In this document: positions 33,291 to 46,263 of the stretch, piece by piece
How positions within the stretch are numbered: the first letter of the stretch is position 1
Layout: the number at the start of each line of letters is the position of its first letter
Source: Salticus scenicus
Taxonomy: Eukaryota; Arthropoda; Arachnida; Araneae; Salticidae
Direction: 5' to 3'
Length of the DNA: 64,000 nt
Assembly (NCBI GenBank): GCA_963930645.1
Contig: CAWVNO010001142.1
Location: forward strand, 1 to 64,000
Notes under the pieces: generated by a model
What the model was told of the DNA's origin: nothing
What the model saw: only the letters and a program-made list of their open reading frames with translations
The model's database searches: none
Position numbers and translations under genes: made by a program

Positions 33291-33482
33291 TCACTAATTA
33301 ATTTTTTAATTAAATTTCCTCATTAACACCCTCGTCATCTTTTACGATTAAGTTAGAGGATGTCTCAAGGTCAATACCAACTCGTCTACGCCCTCAGGGG
33401 GTGGTGTGACACCCACACGGCTTGCCGGTGTACCGGTGCACCCCCGCATGGTCTAGAACCGGCCTTTCTTACCTACTCATAG
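33050..33482 (+). repeat. Dispersed repeat E, independent copy
   Basis: Matches 7540-7965 closely, including the GGTGTACCGGTGCACC and CCTTTCTTACCTACTC blocks, but outside the palindrome. It shows the family is dispersed. Confidence 0.8.
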
Positions 33483-34052
33483 GAAATATGTAAAGATAAT
33501 ACAGCATGTTTTGTACATTTTAAGTAATTTTAAGGTTGGTAGGCGCAAGTGATGGTTTAGGTAAAAATCCAGATAACGAAGACCCAAAACCGATCAACAT
33601 AAAAAAAAAATACCGTATAGCTTTGAAACTAAGCACAGTTATAAGGTTAAGTGTCCTGTCTTGAACAACATACTAAAAGTCCCTGACCGTGGGGGGGAGA
33701 GCGGAGGGGGGACAGAGGGCATTTAAAGGAAGCACTTTTCAGTTTTTATTAATATCTTGAACACTATCGCATTTAGATTTAAAAAAATGTCAATTACAAA
33801 ATTAAACTACGTAAAATTTCACATGAAAATGCCTATTACATTTGTTAGAATGATCAATAGTTAAGAAAATATAAATGTCTTATCTTACGGATATCTTACA
33901 GAAAAGTGGAGTTTTTCGATTTGTATATTTTGATTTCCACTCTTTAAACTTGGTGCATTGCGCGCACACATGCACATATAGATATTTATTTTTATGAGTA
34001 GAAAATATTTAACCCGAATCTTTTTAATTACAAACTATATTTTATGTTACTA
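33483..34052. repeat. Dispersed repeat D, diverged copy, host of the outer Helitron
   Basis: Contains the CAGCATGTTTTGTA, ACATACTAAAAGTCC and GGGGGGACAGAGGGCATTTAAA blocks of family D. Its last part, ending TTACTA, continues at 51633 as TTGTAAA, matching TTACTATTGCAAA of other D copies across the Helitron. Confidence 0.7.
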
Positions 34053-36879
34053 TCTATATTAATAAAATCAGAGTTTTGTCTGTAAATTTGTCGGAATCGA
34101 AAAATTTTGCGATATCTTCACGTTTCACACCCCATGAAAACCGAAAATGACTTCAGAAAATTTTGCCTGTGTGTGTGTGTGTGTGTGTGTCTGTGTGTGT
34201 GTCATCGTGTCCGAATGTCGCTTTTTTTGTCCGGGCATCATTTGAGAACGGCTGGACGGAATTCAACGACGCTTGGCAGGAATTTAGGTCTTCACCCAAC
34301 TTAAAATTATATCTATCAACTTTTCAGAAATTCCTCCCCGTTCCCCCCCTGGGGGGTAAAAGACTAAAACACGTTTGTCCGGGCATCACTCGAGAACGGC
34401 TGGACGGAATTCAACGGCGCTTGGCATAAACTTAGGTCTCCACCAAACTTGAAATTATATCTATAGAAATTTTCAAAATTATGATTAGTGTTTAAATTGT
34501 GGGTAAAAAACGCCTGCGCATGCGCCATAAATATTTTTTCACTAAAATGCTTTGAATGGAAAAATAAAATATAAAAATAAATTTTTAAGTTAAAGACTTT
34601 TGTATTCGCGTGATTCGCACTACAAATTATGAAAAGATTGAAATGAAGTGTTGCCATCTAAGTTTCATACTTTAGTTAATTTTAAAAAATCTAATTGTCG
34701 TATCGAAAAACTGTTTACACCCCAGGATTCAGAAAAATCACCACTTTCATTTGGTACTGAATTTGTAATGATAGGTCTGATATTTCTAATTTATTTTTCC
34801 CTTTATCCGTTTTTCCGTTGCCATTTAAATTTCATACTTTAGTTATTTTTTAAAAATCTAATTGTCGCATCGAAAAACTGTTTGAACCCCTGGATTCAGC
34901 AAAATTGCCCCTTTCATTCGGTATCAAATTTATAAATATAGGTCTGATATTTCCAATTTATTTTACCCTTTTTCCGTTTTCAACCCAGATTCGATATGGA
35001 ACAGCTTTAGTATTGGATCCCTTTGACAAAATTTGAAATTCGGCACCGAGGTAGCTCGGACGTTTCTCGCCAAGATCTTTAATTGCACAATTGAGATAGC
35101 CAATTCAGTTCATCGCAAAAATGGCTTAAAATATTTAAAGTCACCAAAGGGTTCCGATACTTAAGCTGTGCTTTTTCTATTTATTTATTTACTAGCAGGC
35201 TTTGCCCGCTTCGCTGGACATTAAACTTAAATGAGTTGTCAAAATCCCATATCTTTATTAATAACCCAAGTTCTCGCTGTGATTGGTAGAGGTTTTCTCG
35301 CTCGCAAAGTGAGGAGTCTAGGTCTCCACTGTCTTCGGCACAACTTACCCACTTCTTACTTCCCCTTCCTCAGCGGGTGAGTTCGAAGTTTTGCAAAATC
35401 ACACTAATGTACATAATGCGTACACTTAATCAATATACAGTTTGGGTCCCCACTGCCTTAGGCACAACGTACCCACTTGTTACTTCCCCTTCCTCAGTGG
35501 GTGAGTTCGAAGTTTTGCAAAATCCCACTAACGTACATAATGCGTACACTTAATCAATATCCGCACACCAAAATTCGCCATTCTAAGATAATTCAAAGCG
35601 AATTCAAACGGAAAAACATGTTTTTACACATGTTTATTGGGAACGACTTCAGTATAAACCCACAACGATATTTGGCGATTTTTTTTTTTTTGTTGGCGAT
35701 TATGGCTAAATCATAAATCTAAAAATCATAAATCATATATGATAAATGATAAAATCATAATCTAAATCATAAATCCAAAATAAGCAAAATATTAGGCTGC
35801 CATATTATATCGCAAACAGTCCAGAACGACATCGTTATCCTTCAAAACAACGCCAAAGAAAAATCGCCAAATTCAGCTGTGGGGTTATACAGAAGTTATA
35901 CTGTTTATTGCCCTCCGACTCCGAGAAGGGGGGGGGGGGGAGATTTCGAATTTCGTGAAATCCAGTTACAATAAGTGCCGGATGCAAACAAACAATTTAC
36001 GCACCAAATTTCGTGACCACAGAAGTCTTTAATAGAAAATATAAATAAATAAGTACAAAATGCACAGCTTTAGTATGGGAACCCTTTGGTGACTTTAAAT
36101 ATTTTAAGTCATTTTTGCGATGAACTGAATTGGCTATCTCAATTGTGCAATCAAAGATCTTGGCGAGAAACGTCCGAGCTACTTCGGTTCCGAATTTCAA
36201 ATTTTGCCAAAGGGATCCAATACTAAAGCTGTTCCATATCGAATCTAGGTTGAAAACGGAAAAAGGGTAAAATAAATTAGAAATATCAGACCTATATTTA
36301 TAAATTTGGTACCAAATGAAAGAGGCGATTTTTCTGAATCCAGGGGTGCAAACAGTTTTTCGATGCGACAATTAGATATTAAAAAAAAAACTAAAGTATG
36401 AAATTTAAGTGGCAACGGAAAAACGGAAAAAGGGAAAAATAAATTAGAAGTATCAGACCTATCGTTACAAATTCAGTACCAAATTAAAGAGATGATTTTT
36501 CTGAATCCTGGGGTATAAACAGTTTTTCGATACGACAATTAGATGTTTTAAAATTAACTAAAGTATGATACTCAGATGGCAAAACTTCATTTAAATCTTT
36601 TCATAATTTGTAGTGCGATTCACGCGAATGAAAAAAGTCTTTATCTTAAAAATTTATTTTTGCATTTTATTTTTCCATTCAAAGCGTTTTAGTGAAAAAA
36701 TATTTATGGCTCATGCGCAGGCGTTTTTTACCCACAATTTAAACACTAATCAGAATTTTGAAAATTTCTATAGATATAATTTTAAGTTGGGTGAAGACCT
36801 ACACACAGAAAAATAAATTGGTCACAGTGACCTGCCAAAATGCTCAGCTGACAATACAGAATTGACTAACCAAAATAAC

Positions 36880-37095
36880 TGACTAGCCAAAAAGTGTACT
36901 TGCTGAACTAGTCTCCAAAACTGAAAAGTGTACTTGCTGAACTAGTCACCGAAACTGAAAAGTGTACTTGTTGAACTAGTCTTCAAAACTGAAAAGTGTA
37001 CTTGCTGAACTAGTCACCAAAACTGAAAAGTGTACTTGCTGAACTAGTCTCCAAAACTAAAAAGTGTACTTGCTAAACTAGTCACCAAAATACTA
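36880..37095 (+). repeat. Subterminal tandem repeats, ~36 bp unit
   Basis: AAGTGTACTTGCTGAACTAG recurs six times with small changes, alternating ACCAAAACTGA and TCCAAAACTGA spacers. Such arrays often bind transposase. The right end (50290-50640) has scattered TTAGTC, GACTAA and TTGACAA motifs instead. Confidence 0.8.
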
Positions 37096-37677
37096 CTCCA
37101 GACTAGGAAGGTTAATATTATTAGACAAAGAAGGCTAGTCGATAATCATAATTATCTGACCAGGAAGGTTAGTCAACAACCGCAGTTGCCAGACAAGGCA
37201 AGTTAGTCAGAATCTGCACTTGATTAAGACGGTTAGTCAGCAGCCAACAGGTATTTTACGAAGCAAGCTAATCAATTTTCAATGCATATCTGAAGAGGCA
37301 GGATAGTCAAGACTATTTACCTGACTAATCTGTCTGGTAATATTTGAAAAGGAAAACTAGTCTCTATTTGACTAAGCTGCCTCATAATATTTGTGGAGGA
37401 ATTTTAGCCCGAAAAAAAAATATTTGACTAGCCTGTCTCATAATATTTGAGAGAGATTAATCAAAAAAATTTAATAGATTAAAATCCGTCATATTTTATG
37501 AGGAAGTGGCCTCATACTTGTTTGCAGGGGCTTTTGAAAAAGCATTGTTGTTAGTCTTAACCTCTTTACTTTTGTAATTTTTTAATCCCCCCTCCCCTTT
37601 TAAATGTTCAACTTTGCAAAAATATTTAAAAACTTTTCTGAAAAATATTACTTGTCCATCAACTGGAATAAAATACT

Positions 37678-37880
37678 CATAGCTGCCAACTTTTTCAATT
37701 TATTCCGGAATGTTGTTAACATTCGCCCTTTTCTTCATACCATATTCTTAATAGAATAATTTTCTTTGGCATGTAATTACAATTAAATATGAAGATAATT
37801 ACTCCTCAATAAATATGGTTTGAAGATAGGGCGATATACTAACAACAATCCGGAATCAATTAAAAAAGTTAGCAGCTATG
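37678..37880. mobile_element. MITE related to 236-431
   Basis: Ends CATAGCTGCC...AGCAGCTATG with ATTCCGGA blocks. The AATACT duplication is at 37672-37677 and 37881-37886. The centre has diverged from the palindrome copies. Confidence 0.82.
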
Positions 37881-38691
37881 AATACTGGAAATTTAACAAA
37901 CTACTGAAACAAAGAATTTGCTAGTTTAATCATACTTCCCTACCTTTATTCATCATTAACGCACGCATTTATCCAACACTTTTTTATGAAGGCATTCCAA
38001 GAGGATTGTGGCGCCACATGATTTAGTCCACTTTTATGCACATCCTCATATATGGATTTAGAAATATATATATATTTTTTTCTCATCGGTGCTTTCATTT
38101 TATACGCTGTGGTTACAAAAATAAATGTACACTTTTTTTTTTTTTTTTTTAAGTTCCTTTTTTTAATATTTAAGCCACCTGAATATATGTATATATTTTT
38201 TAAATAATGGATTTTTTCCACCTGATTAAAATTACAGATAAGTACGACGATGCAATATGCTTTAACAATTGATACAGGTAATATAAACAATATGCACGGT
38301 ATAGACGATACAATGTACTAAACTATAAATAACATCGAACTCCAAATTTCAGGTTATTTAAAGTTTTAAAATCATAAATATTAATGATGTACTTTTTTTT
38401 TTTTTTTCAAGGTAAGGGTGGACATAAAATTTGCATTAAAAAACCCTTTAACATATATAATAAGAATTTTTATTTTTAATCATCTCTGTAAATTTTATGC
38501 CCAGAGAAATTTTAATATATAGCAATAATTTATAAGTATTTGATCATCCAAAATAACTCTCACTTACCTGATAACATTACTTTCAACATTCTTTAAATCA
38601 AGAATTTAAGTGGCTTATTTAAATAAGATTTCTCCTTCATTAAAACTATGTAATTGAAATAATACATAAAAGACAAAAATCAAGATAAAAA

Positions 38692-39209
38692 CTAGTATGC
38701 TGTGGCCACCACAAGACTTTCTTCTATATTTTCCTATACAAATTCACGCAGTAACAATATTAAAAAAAAAAAAAAATACGATTTTTTTTCAAAGTTTTTT
38801 TTCGTTAAAAAAAAAAAAAAAAAAACGATAACTTTGTTTTAAATTATCACATATTTATAGTTCAACAATTCGTTTTAAAGATATTGACGAGACCTTTCGA
38901 AAAATACTCATCTTGAAAATTTACCCCCACCCCCCGGGGGGTACTTTCCCCTGGGGGGGGGGAGGCGATGACCGAGATTTTTTTCCTAATTAACTACTAC
39001 TATTATCAATAATTCATATTAATTTCACAATCACAGGTTAAGAATAACTCCCATTATGTACATTTATACGAAATTTTGTCCTATACTGCCATGTTAAAAA
39101 TTTAGAAAAAATACGATCACAGCACCACCTGTTGAGTGATTGATCCCCAAATCTAATCAGCCCCAGTTTATGTCAGGGGCCAACTAAATACCAAGTCTGG
39201 TTAAATTTC

Positions 39210-39243
<34 letters not shown>

Positions 39244-39882
39244 ATTTTTTTTCTAAGTTACTTTTTCTTAAAAGTAAAAAAAATCGATAACTTTGTTTTA
39301 AATTATCACAGATTTATAGTTCAACCATTCGTTTTAAAGGTATTGACGAGACCTTTCGAAAGATACCCATCTTGAAAATTTACTACCCTCGAGGGGGGAC
39401 TTCCCCCCCAGGGGGGTTCACGAGGCTCCTACGCATACAAAATTTTTTCCCCAGTTGACTACCTCTATTATAAATAATTCTTGTAAATTTCATAATGATT
39501 ACTAAAAAATAATTCTCTTTATGCACATTTATACAAAATTTTGTCCTATATCACCATGTTAAAAATTTAGAAAAAGCGGGATGGCAACGCAACCTGTAAG
39601 ACAATTTTTACCAAAAGTTGATAGGCACTAATTTATGTCAAGGTGCAACTACATACTAATTTGTATGAAATTCTGTGCAGTAGTTCCTGAGATACAGTTG
39701 CCACAAAATTTTGTCACACACACACACACAGACTGACAGACAGACAGACAGACAGACAGACATTTTCTAAAAAGGGTCAAATCGTGTTCTACAGCTCTCA
39801 AAACGTGTAAATCCATCAAAAACCCGAGGTCGAAAATTTTTACGAATCCAATACTTTCTCTATATTACATATAGAAGAAAGT
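38692..39882 (-). repeat. Repeat C (Helentron-like, non-autonomous)
   Basis: Minus orientation. The 3' end is at 38692, with CTAG next to a GTGGCCACCAC hairpin; the 5' hairpin ACTTTCTTCTATAT/ATATAGAAGAAAG is near 39850-39882. It contains A tracts, a G/C-rich block duplicated inside, and a CAGA/CACA microsatellite near 39716-39760. Confidence 0.7.
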
Positions 39883-39977
39883 AATAATTTTATTGAAAAT
39901 TATAAATGTTTCATATACGTGAAGAAGATTGCTCCATAATTTACATAAAAATTAATAATATAAAAGCACAAATATAA

Positions 39978-40157
39978 TTAGGTAATAAAACGGAATTTGT
40001 TTATGCCTAAAGATGGCAAGCCGCTGAAAATAGTAGGAATAGCACCATCTTTAACAATTCGTTTATTTCTTGGGACTTGATATAACTTTCCTTCTTTTTC
40101 ATCAAAATAAGTTATTGTTTGTATAATTCCATCAGGTTTTAAATAGAGCTCACAAAC
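39978..40157 (-). pseudogene. THAP-domain exon (C-terminal half), degenerate
   Basis: Minus strand. A pyrimidine tract and AAG acceptor precede an open 59-codon exon starting VCELYLKPDGIIQTITYFDE and later AIPTIF. THAP zinc fingers end with C-x2-H followed by an AVPxIF motif; here the His is Tyr (CELY), so a zinc ligand is lost. The spacing and the FDEKEGK segment fit P-element/THAP-type proteins. The partner exon is at 49645-49771, about 9.5 kb upstream. It lies inside the TA-flanked element, so it may be the remnant of that element's DNA-binding protein. A host THAP gene fragment is the alternative. Confidence 0.6.
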
Positions 40158-40599
40158 CTTAAAAAAAAAAGAAGAAAAAAAGACATCAGGACATTACTAA
40201 GAAATACGTTATATGAGGTGTAAATTTCACCCCATTGCATAGGTTGCATTCAATTAAGAAGTTGCATATATCATAGATGGCTTCATTGGAAATCAAATAA
40301 ATCAATGAGGAGACGAAATATTCTATCAAAACCTTTCTTAATCTATGCACAAATTATTATATATATATATATGTGTGTGTGTGTGCGAAAACAGGGCAGT
40401 TTGGAATCGCCTAGCAGAGGCCTTCATCCTGCAGTGGGTTGATAGAGGCTGAAATTGGTAATGATGATATATATATATTGTCATATAACACCATACCTTA
40501 TAATTCGTATGATTACTTTAGAAAAGCAAGCACGAGATTTTTTTAAAAATCGATCTGGTTTTATTGATTTTTTTTTTAATTGAATTATTATTTTTTTTA

Positions 40600-40965
40600 A
40601 TGAATATATCCCTGTTAGAACACTATTGTTAAGCACATTTGAAAGTTGACAACCATATTATGAATGCTATCGATGCATAGCAGCGCCGCCTTTTGAGCGA
40701 TTGACACCAAAAGTTGATAGGCACTAATTTAGGTCAAGGTGCATCTAAATATAAATTTATATGTAATTCTGAACAGTAGTTCCGTAGATACAGTTGCCAC
40801 AAAATTTTTGTCACATATACATACACACACAGACGGACAGACAAGACATTTTCTGAAAATGGTCAAATCGTGGTCTAACCTCTCAAAACTTGTAAATCCG
40901 TCGAAAACCGGAAGTCGAAAATTTTTACAAATCCAATACTTTCTTCCATTGAAATTACAAGAAAA
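40600..40965 (-). repeat. Repeat C, partial copy
   Basis: Carries the AGTTGATAGGCACTAATTTA and CAGTTGCCACAAAATTT blocks and ends ATCCAATACTTTCTTC. The distal part is missing or unrecognisable. A long A run follows at 40962-40990. Confidence 0.6.
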
Positions 40966-41365
40966 AAAAAAAAAAAAAAAAAAAAAAAAGATGTAATTAC
41001 TAATTGTATTGCGTTAAAAACCTGAAGGAAAAAAAAAAAAAAATCCTAATAATAATGATTAAACACTTATGTGAGTTGTGAACTTTAGATTGCAAAAATG
41101 TGCTTCAAGGTCAGTTCATTGTTTAATGCTTGTATTCTGAAAAAAAAAAAAAAAAAAGTATCTTTATTTATTGCATTTGTTCGACGGGAATGTTTCTTTA
41201 CTATAATAATTTGGGTTGCACGGATATATATGATTCGCAATTAAACATCTGCTTTGTTTTTATTTGTTCTAGAGAAGACGATATAAATAATATTATTATT
41301 ATCTGCCTTGATGGAATCAGTTTCCTAAATGTGTTTATTTTATATTGTTTTTTTTTTTTTTTTTT

Positions 41366-42240
41366 ACTTTCTTCTGTATTCAATAGAAGAAAGTATTTCA
41401 ATCGTAAAAATTTTCAACATCCGCTTTTCAATGGATTTACACGTTTTGAGGGCTCCAGAACACCATTTGACCATTCTTAGAAAAATATGTGTCTGTGTCT
41501 GTGTGTGTGTGACAAAAATTTTGTGGCAACGTATCTCAGGAACTACTACAGATAACTGCATATAAATTTATATGCAGATGTACCTTGGCCTAAGTTAGTG
41601 CCTATCAACTTTTGGTGTTATTTGCTTAACAAGTGGCGCTGCTAGACAGCGATTTTCGCAATTTCAGGAAAGGCTATATCTCAGAAACTACTAAACGAAT
41701 TTGCATAAATTTATATGCAGATAAACTTTGACGTAAGTTAGTGCCCACCAATATTTTTTGTGAACTGCTCAACAGTTGGTGCAGCTATACATCGACTTTC
41801 GCGTTTTCAGGGAAGGCTGTATCTAAGGTTCTGTTGTGTATAATCAAACAAAACTTGACACGTATCAACGTAGCCATTATATGACATTAAGCAGATTCAA
41901 TTTGGATGCATATCAGCCAATAATTTGCGCTGGTATACTGCAATTTTCTCTGAGAACAGGATATGGCTATATCTCAACTTCTGTGCCATATAACTGTACA
42001 AAACCTGATATATGAGGTAACCAATTTGAAGAAGCATTTTTTAAGACTTTATTTATAGAGAATTAAACTGTCTTTCTTTTCTTATTATTAGTGTTAGTTT
42101 TTTCTAAAATGAAATTATCTGCATTCATTATGGTAGATAATTTTAATAAATAATAGTTTTAAGAAAATATTTTTACTGGGCGAATGAATTTTCCTATAGG
42201 AAAATATAGAAGAAAGTTTTGCGGTGGTCACAACATAATA
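41366..42240 (+). repeat. Repeat C, diverged copy
   Basis: Opens with the hairpin ACTTTCTTCTGTATTC...AGAAGAAAGTA and closes GAAAATATAGAAGAAAG followed by GTGGTCACAACATA. The terminal CTAG is lost. Confidence 0.65.
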
Positions 42241-42367
42241 GCTTTAAATGAAATCACGACAAGTATTTCCTCTATATTTGCTTTGAAAATTTCGTTCACA
42301 TAAAAGCGAGGATTGAATTTTTATTAAAAATAAAGGTATTTAAAACAACAACAACAAAAAAAAAAAA

Positions 42368-43417
42368 GTATGTTGTGGCCACCACGAGACTTTCTTTTTA
42401 TCTTTTCTAATACAAATTCGCTCAGTACAAATAATTTATTAAAGCTCTTATTTATTTAAATTACCTACCATACTGAATGCAGACGATTTTCATCTTAGAG
42501 AAAAATTGCATTGAAAGTACAAAGAAAGACAGCTTTATTCTCTATAAATAATATATTAAAAAATGCGTTTTCATAATGGTTATCTCACATATAAAATTTT
42601 GTACAGTTATACACCATAGAAGTTGAAATACAGCTTTTCTGTTCTCGGGGAAAATTGCAGTACAGCAGCACCACCTATTGGCCGATATGCATCCAAATTG
42701 AATTAGCATAATATTTGATAATGGTCTTTTCACATATCATTTATTATTATTATTGTACGCAATAGAACTTGAGATATCTCTTTTCCTTAAATTATGGAAA
42801 TCGCTATATAGCACCGTCACCTATTGAATTATTGATACCAAAAGTGGATGGACAATAATTTATCTCGAGGTAGATCCACATATAAATTTATGTGTAGTAG
42901 TTTCTGAGATATAGCCTTCCCTTGAATTGTGAAAATCACTGTATAGCAGCGCCATCTTTTGAGAAATTGATATAAAAAGCTGATAAGGACTAGGTTATGT
43001 CAAGGTGCATCTACATATAAATTTATATGCAATTCTCTGCAGTAGTTCATGAGACATAGCATTCCCTTAAATTGTTGAAATCGCTAGAGACCCTGTATAA
43101 TATAGTTTCCTAATATATGGTCTCTAGAAATCGCTGTATAGCAGTACCATTTCTTGATGAATGGGCACCAAAAGTTGATAGGCACTAATTTATGTCAAGG
43201 TGCATTTACATATAAATTTATATGCAATTACGTGCAGTAGTTCAAGAGTTGCAGTCGCCACAAATTTTTTGTCTCTCTGACACACACAGAGGCATATCTA
43301 ATATTTTCTAAAAATAGTCAAATCGTGTTCTGGAACTTTCAATACGTGCAAATTCATCGAAAAACGGAAATCGAAAATTTTCATGAATCTAGTACTTTCT
43401 TCTATTGAATATAGAAT

Positions 43418-43430
<13 letters not shown>
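42368..43430 (-). repeat. Repeat C, diverged copy
   Basis: Starts TATGTTGTGGCCACCAC and ends in the ACTTTCTTCTATTGAATATA hairpin. It has internally repeated segments of about 130 bases, each with an AGCAGCACCAT or AGCAGCGCCAT block. Confidence 0.65.
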
Positions 43431-43456
<26 letters not shown>

Positions 43457-43826
43457 TGCGAAATCTTTTCAATTTCCGGGATGTAAATACGAGGTTATAC
43501 TGTATTTATTTAATTTATATATTAATAACAGTCAAAAAAGATTTATAATACTTTTCTAATTTTCATACAATTTCTACAAAAGATACATATTAGTTTCGTT
43601 GAAGAAAAGAAAACAGATCCATACAAATACGGATCTATTTTTCTGGATACGAAAAGGGAGCTTTCGATACATGTCTAGCATGTGTATAATGTTTAAATTA
43701 GTTACAGAGTTATAAATATGCCTATAAATTTAGATTTATAATTGTAAAAAATATTTTGAAAGGTGAGCAGTACGATAGCTGTGAATTGCAGTCGTACATC
43801 GAATGTGCGCTATCGAAGATAAACAA

Positions 43827-43832
<6 letters not shown>

Positions 43833-43869
<37 letters not shown>
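43833..43869. repeat. (GA)n microsatellite
   Basis: About 18 uninterrupted GA units. Confidence 0.95.
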
Positions 43870-43873
<4 letters not shown>

Positions 43874-43966
43874 AGGCTGATCGTCTGTCTGTTGTTTCAG
43901 AAAGAAAATGAAAAAAGGTTTATCAATTATTCGCACCACAGAACTGGCGTTGCAAAATAATCCTTA

Positions 43967-44213
43967 CAAAACTTTGAATAAACACCATAAAATAAAAAAA
44001 ATTTTGCAACAATTGTTTCGGGTCGAAAGAGCACACGACCCTTCGTCAGGCGACCAAAAGTAGGCACGAGTGCAGCAGTCAAAGTGGTAATGCACGGCTT
44101 TGACTGCTGTACTCGTGCCTACTTTGGTCGCCCGACGAAGGCTCGTGCGCTCTTTCGACCCGAAACAATTGTTGCGAGATATTTTATTTTTATGGTGTCA
44201 ATTTAAAGTTTTG
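43967..44213. mobile_element. Foldback MITE with TA duplication
   Basis: Arms of about 115 bases form a near-perfect hairpin beginning CAAAACTTTGAATAAACACC. TA flanks both sides (43965-43966, 44214-44215). A relative lies at 60007-60191. The TA target fits Tc1/mariner mobilisation. Confidence 0.8.
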
Positions 44214-44499
44214 TAATTATTATAATATTCATGCCCACTTAAATAAAGTATTTTAAATTACTTGTTGTAAATTATTTAAAAAATTTTATTGTTAAATTGG
44301 AAATGTTTGCCATTTATACCATTAATGATAAAGTTTATATACCTTTACCGTGTCTTGATACTATTGTGGGGGGGAAAATGTTACGTATTAATGAATTTAA
44401 AATTTTTTCTGGGGGAACTATATTTGAAAATTTATAAGTAAATCATTCATAATAACCAGTTGCAAATTACTAACATATATTTAACCCACAATATCTAAA

Positions 44500-45420
44500 A
44501 TTAGTATATGCTGTAGCCATTACAAAATTTTCTTCTATTATTATTTAATATAATAGCACCATATATTTGTTACAATGCACAAAGTAATTAACACAGCTTC
44601 TCACAAATAAAGATTTTACAAACTAATTTAATAAATAGATGCTGAGATACTATAACTATCTGGAAATTTACAAAGAGTAATAGTAGCGCGGCACGTCATC
44701 TGATGTACACCCAAATTGATTCAGCATAGTTTTTAAAAAGCTAGTTTGGCATAGTTTTTGGATGTATGACATACACCTTACATATCAAATTCGGTGCACA
44801 TACATATCATAGAAGCTGAGATATGGCTCTCCTATAAATAGAGAAAATTGCACCATGCCAACGTCACCTGTCGGCCGATATGCGTCCAAATTAAATCAGC
44901 ATAATAGTTCATAATGGCTGTTGCACATATCAAGTTTAGTGCATTTATATATCACAGAAGCTCAGTTACAGCATTTTCTTAAATGTGAAAAATTGCAACA
45001 TACTGGCATTACCTGATGACCGATATGCACAGTTGAATAAACATAGTCTTTCACAATCGACTATTTGAACATTAAGTTATGTGAAGTTCTACACAATAGA
45101 AGCTAAGATATACTCTTTCCTTAATTGTGGGAAATTGCAGCATAGTAGCGCCACTTCTTAGATGATATGTACCAAAAACTATTCAGCACGAATTTATGTG
45201 AAAGTGCATCCAAATATAAACTTTTGTACAATTCTGTTCATTATTTTGTGAGATACAGCACCCAAAACATAAAATTTTGATTATACACAGACAGACATCT
45301 CCTAAAAATGGTTTAATCGAGTTTAAGGAAATCTCAAATTTCTAAATGCACCAAAAGCCAGAAAAAGAAAATTTTGAAAAATCCAGTACTTCATTCTTAT
45401 ATATGTAGAAGAAAATCAAA
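44500..45420 (-). repeat. Repeat C, old copy
   Basis: Carries the block AGTATATGCTGTAGCCATTA at the left and the ATATATGTAGAAGAAAA hairpin remnant at the right, with four degenerate internal units. Confidence 0.55.
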
Positions 45421-45564
45421 ATGAATTTTAAGTTATTGTGGAAATAGAGTATACAACTAAATGTTTGCAAGAATTACTTAATTTATAGAGCATAGTTAAA
45501 AGAAAAAAAAATGTTGTTTAAATTGACATACCAAATAGTTTTTAAATTTAAATGTGTTAAAAAT

Positions 45565-45725
45565 GAAACAAATAACATGAAATTAAGTACATATTTTTAA
45601 CAAGATATCTTTTGTTTATCACGAATACTTAATATGCTGCGCATGAACAATTTGATTTTGAATCGAGAATACAGTATCTAATAATTTAAACTCATATTAT
45701 TTTTGATTAAATTTGTTTTGGACAA

Positions 45726-45766
<41 letters not shown>

Positions 45767-46228
45767 GAATTGCTGTTCGTTAGTCTCACTAAAACTCGAG
45801 AACGGCTGAACGGATTTCGATCATTCTTTTTTTGTTTTTTTCCTTATAGTTCAGGGATGGTTTAGGAAAAAAAAAAATTCGAAAAAATTCGAATAGTTTT
45901 CTTATTATTAATTAAAATATGAAAATAATAACTTCCTAATACCTTATAAATAGCCATTAAAATATTAGCTATAATTTAATTGTTGCCAAAAAAAATTTAC
46001 AAGTTCATTTTCTTTCGACATAAAACTAAATAAACGTGATTAAATAAATAATTTAATTAAACGTGAGCTTTAAAAAATTGTAAAAAATTAAATTATGTAT
46101 CTCACAAAAATTGACGTCACTATCGGTTTAAAGATTTCATACGCATTGATAAAGTGCTAATGTAGTTAGTTCTATGATTCAACAGAAAATTTAAAAACAC
46201 AGTTTATAAAAAGTTTTTTTTCTTATAA
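45565..46228. repeat. Direct repeat and truncated Helitron-like 5' end
   Basis: 45565-45728 repeats, diverged, at 47736-47915. A (TA)n tract and ATGAATTGCTGTTCGTTAGT open a Helitron-like 5' region (GAGAACGGCTGAACGGATTT) that is cut off at 46228 by the next element. Confidence 0.55.

Positions 46229-46263
<35 letters not shown>

Noticed and set aside
34107..34429. Open frames across the (TG)n region, and their mirror at 50789-51123
   Set aside because: The microsatellite translates without stops (Cys/Val runs); the rest is Helitron-like non-coding repeat.
34430..36800. Apparent foldback element with ~0.75 kb inverted arms
   Set aside because: Explained fully by one Helitron-like element inserted in reverse into another of the same family.
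41130..41565. Overlapping open frames of 66-116 codons
   Set aside because: They span A/T runs and the start of repeat C; no domain.
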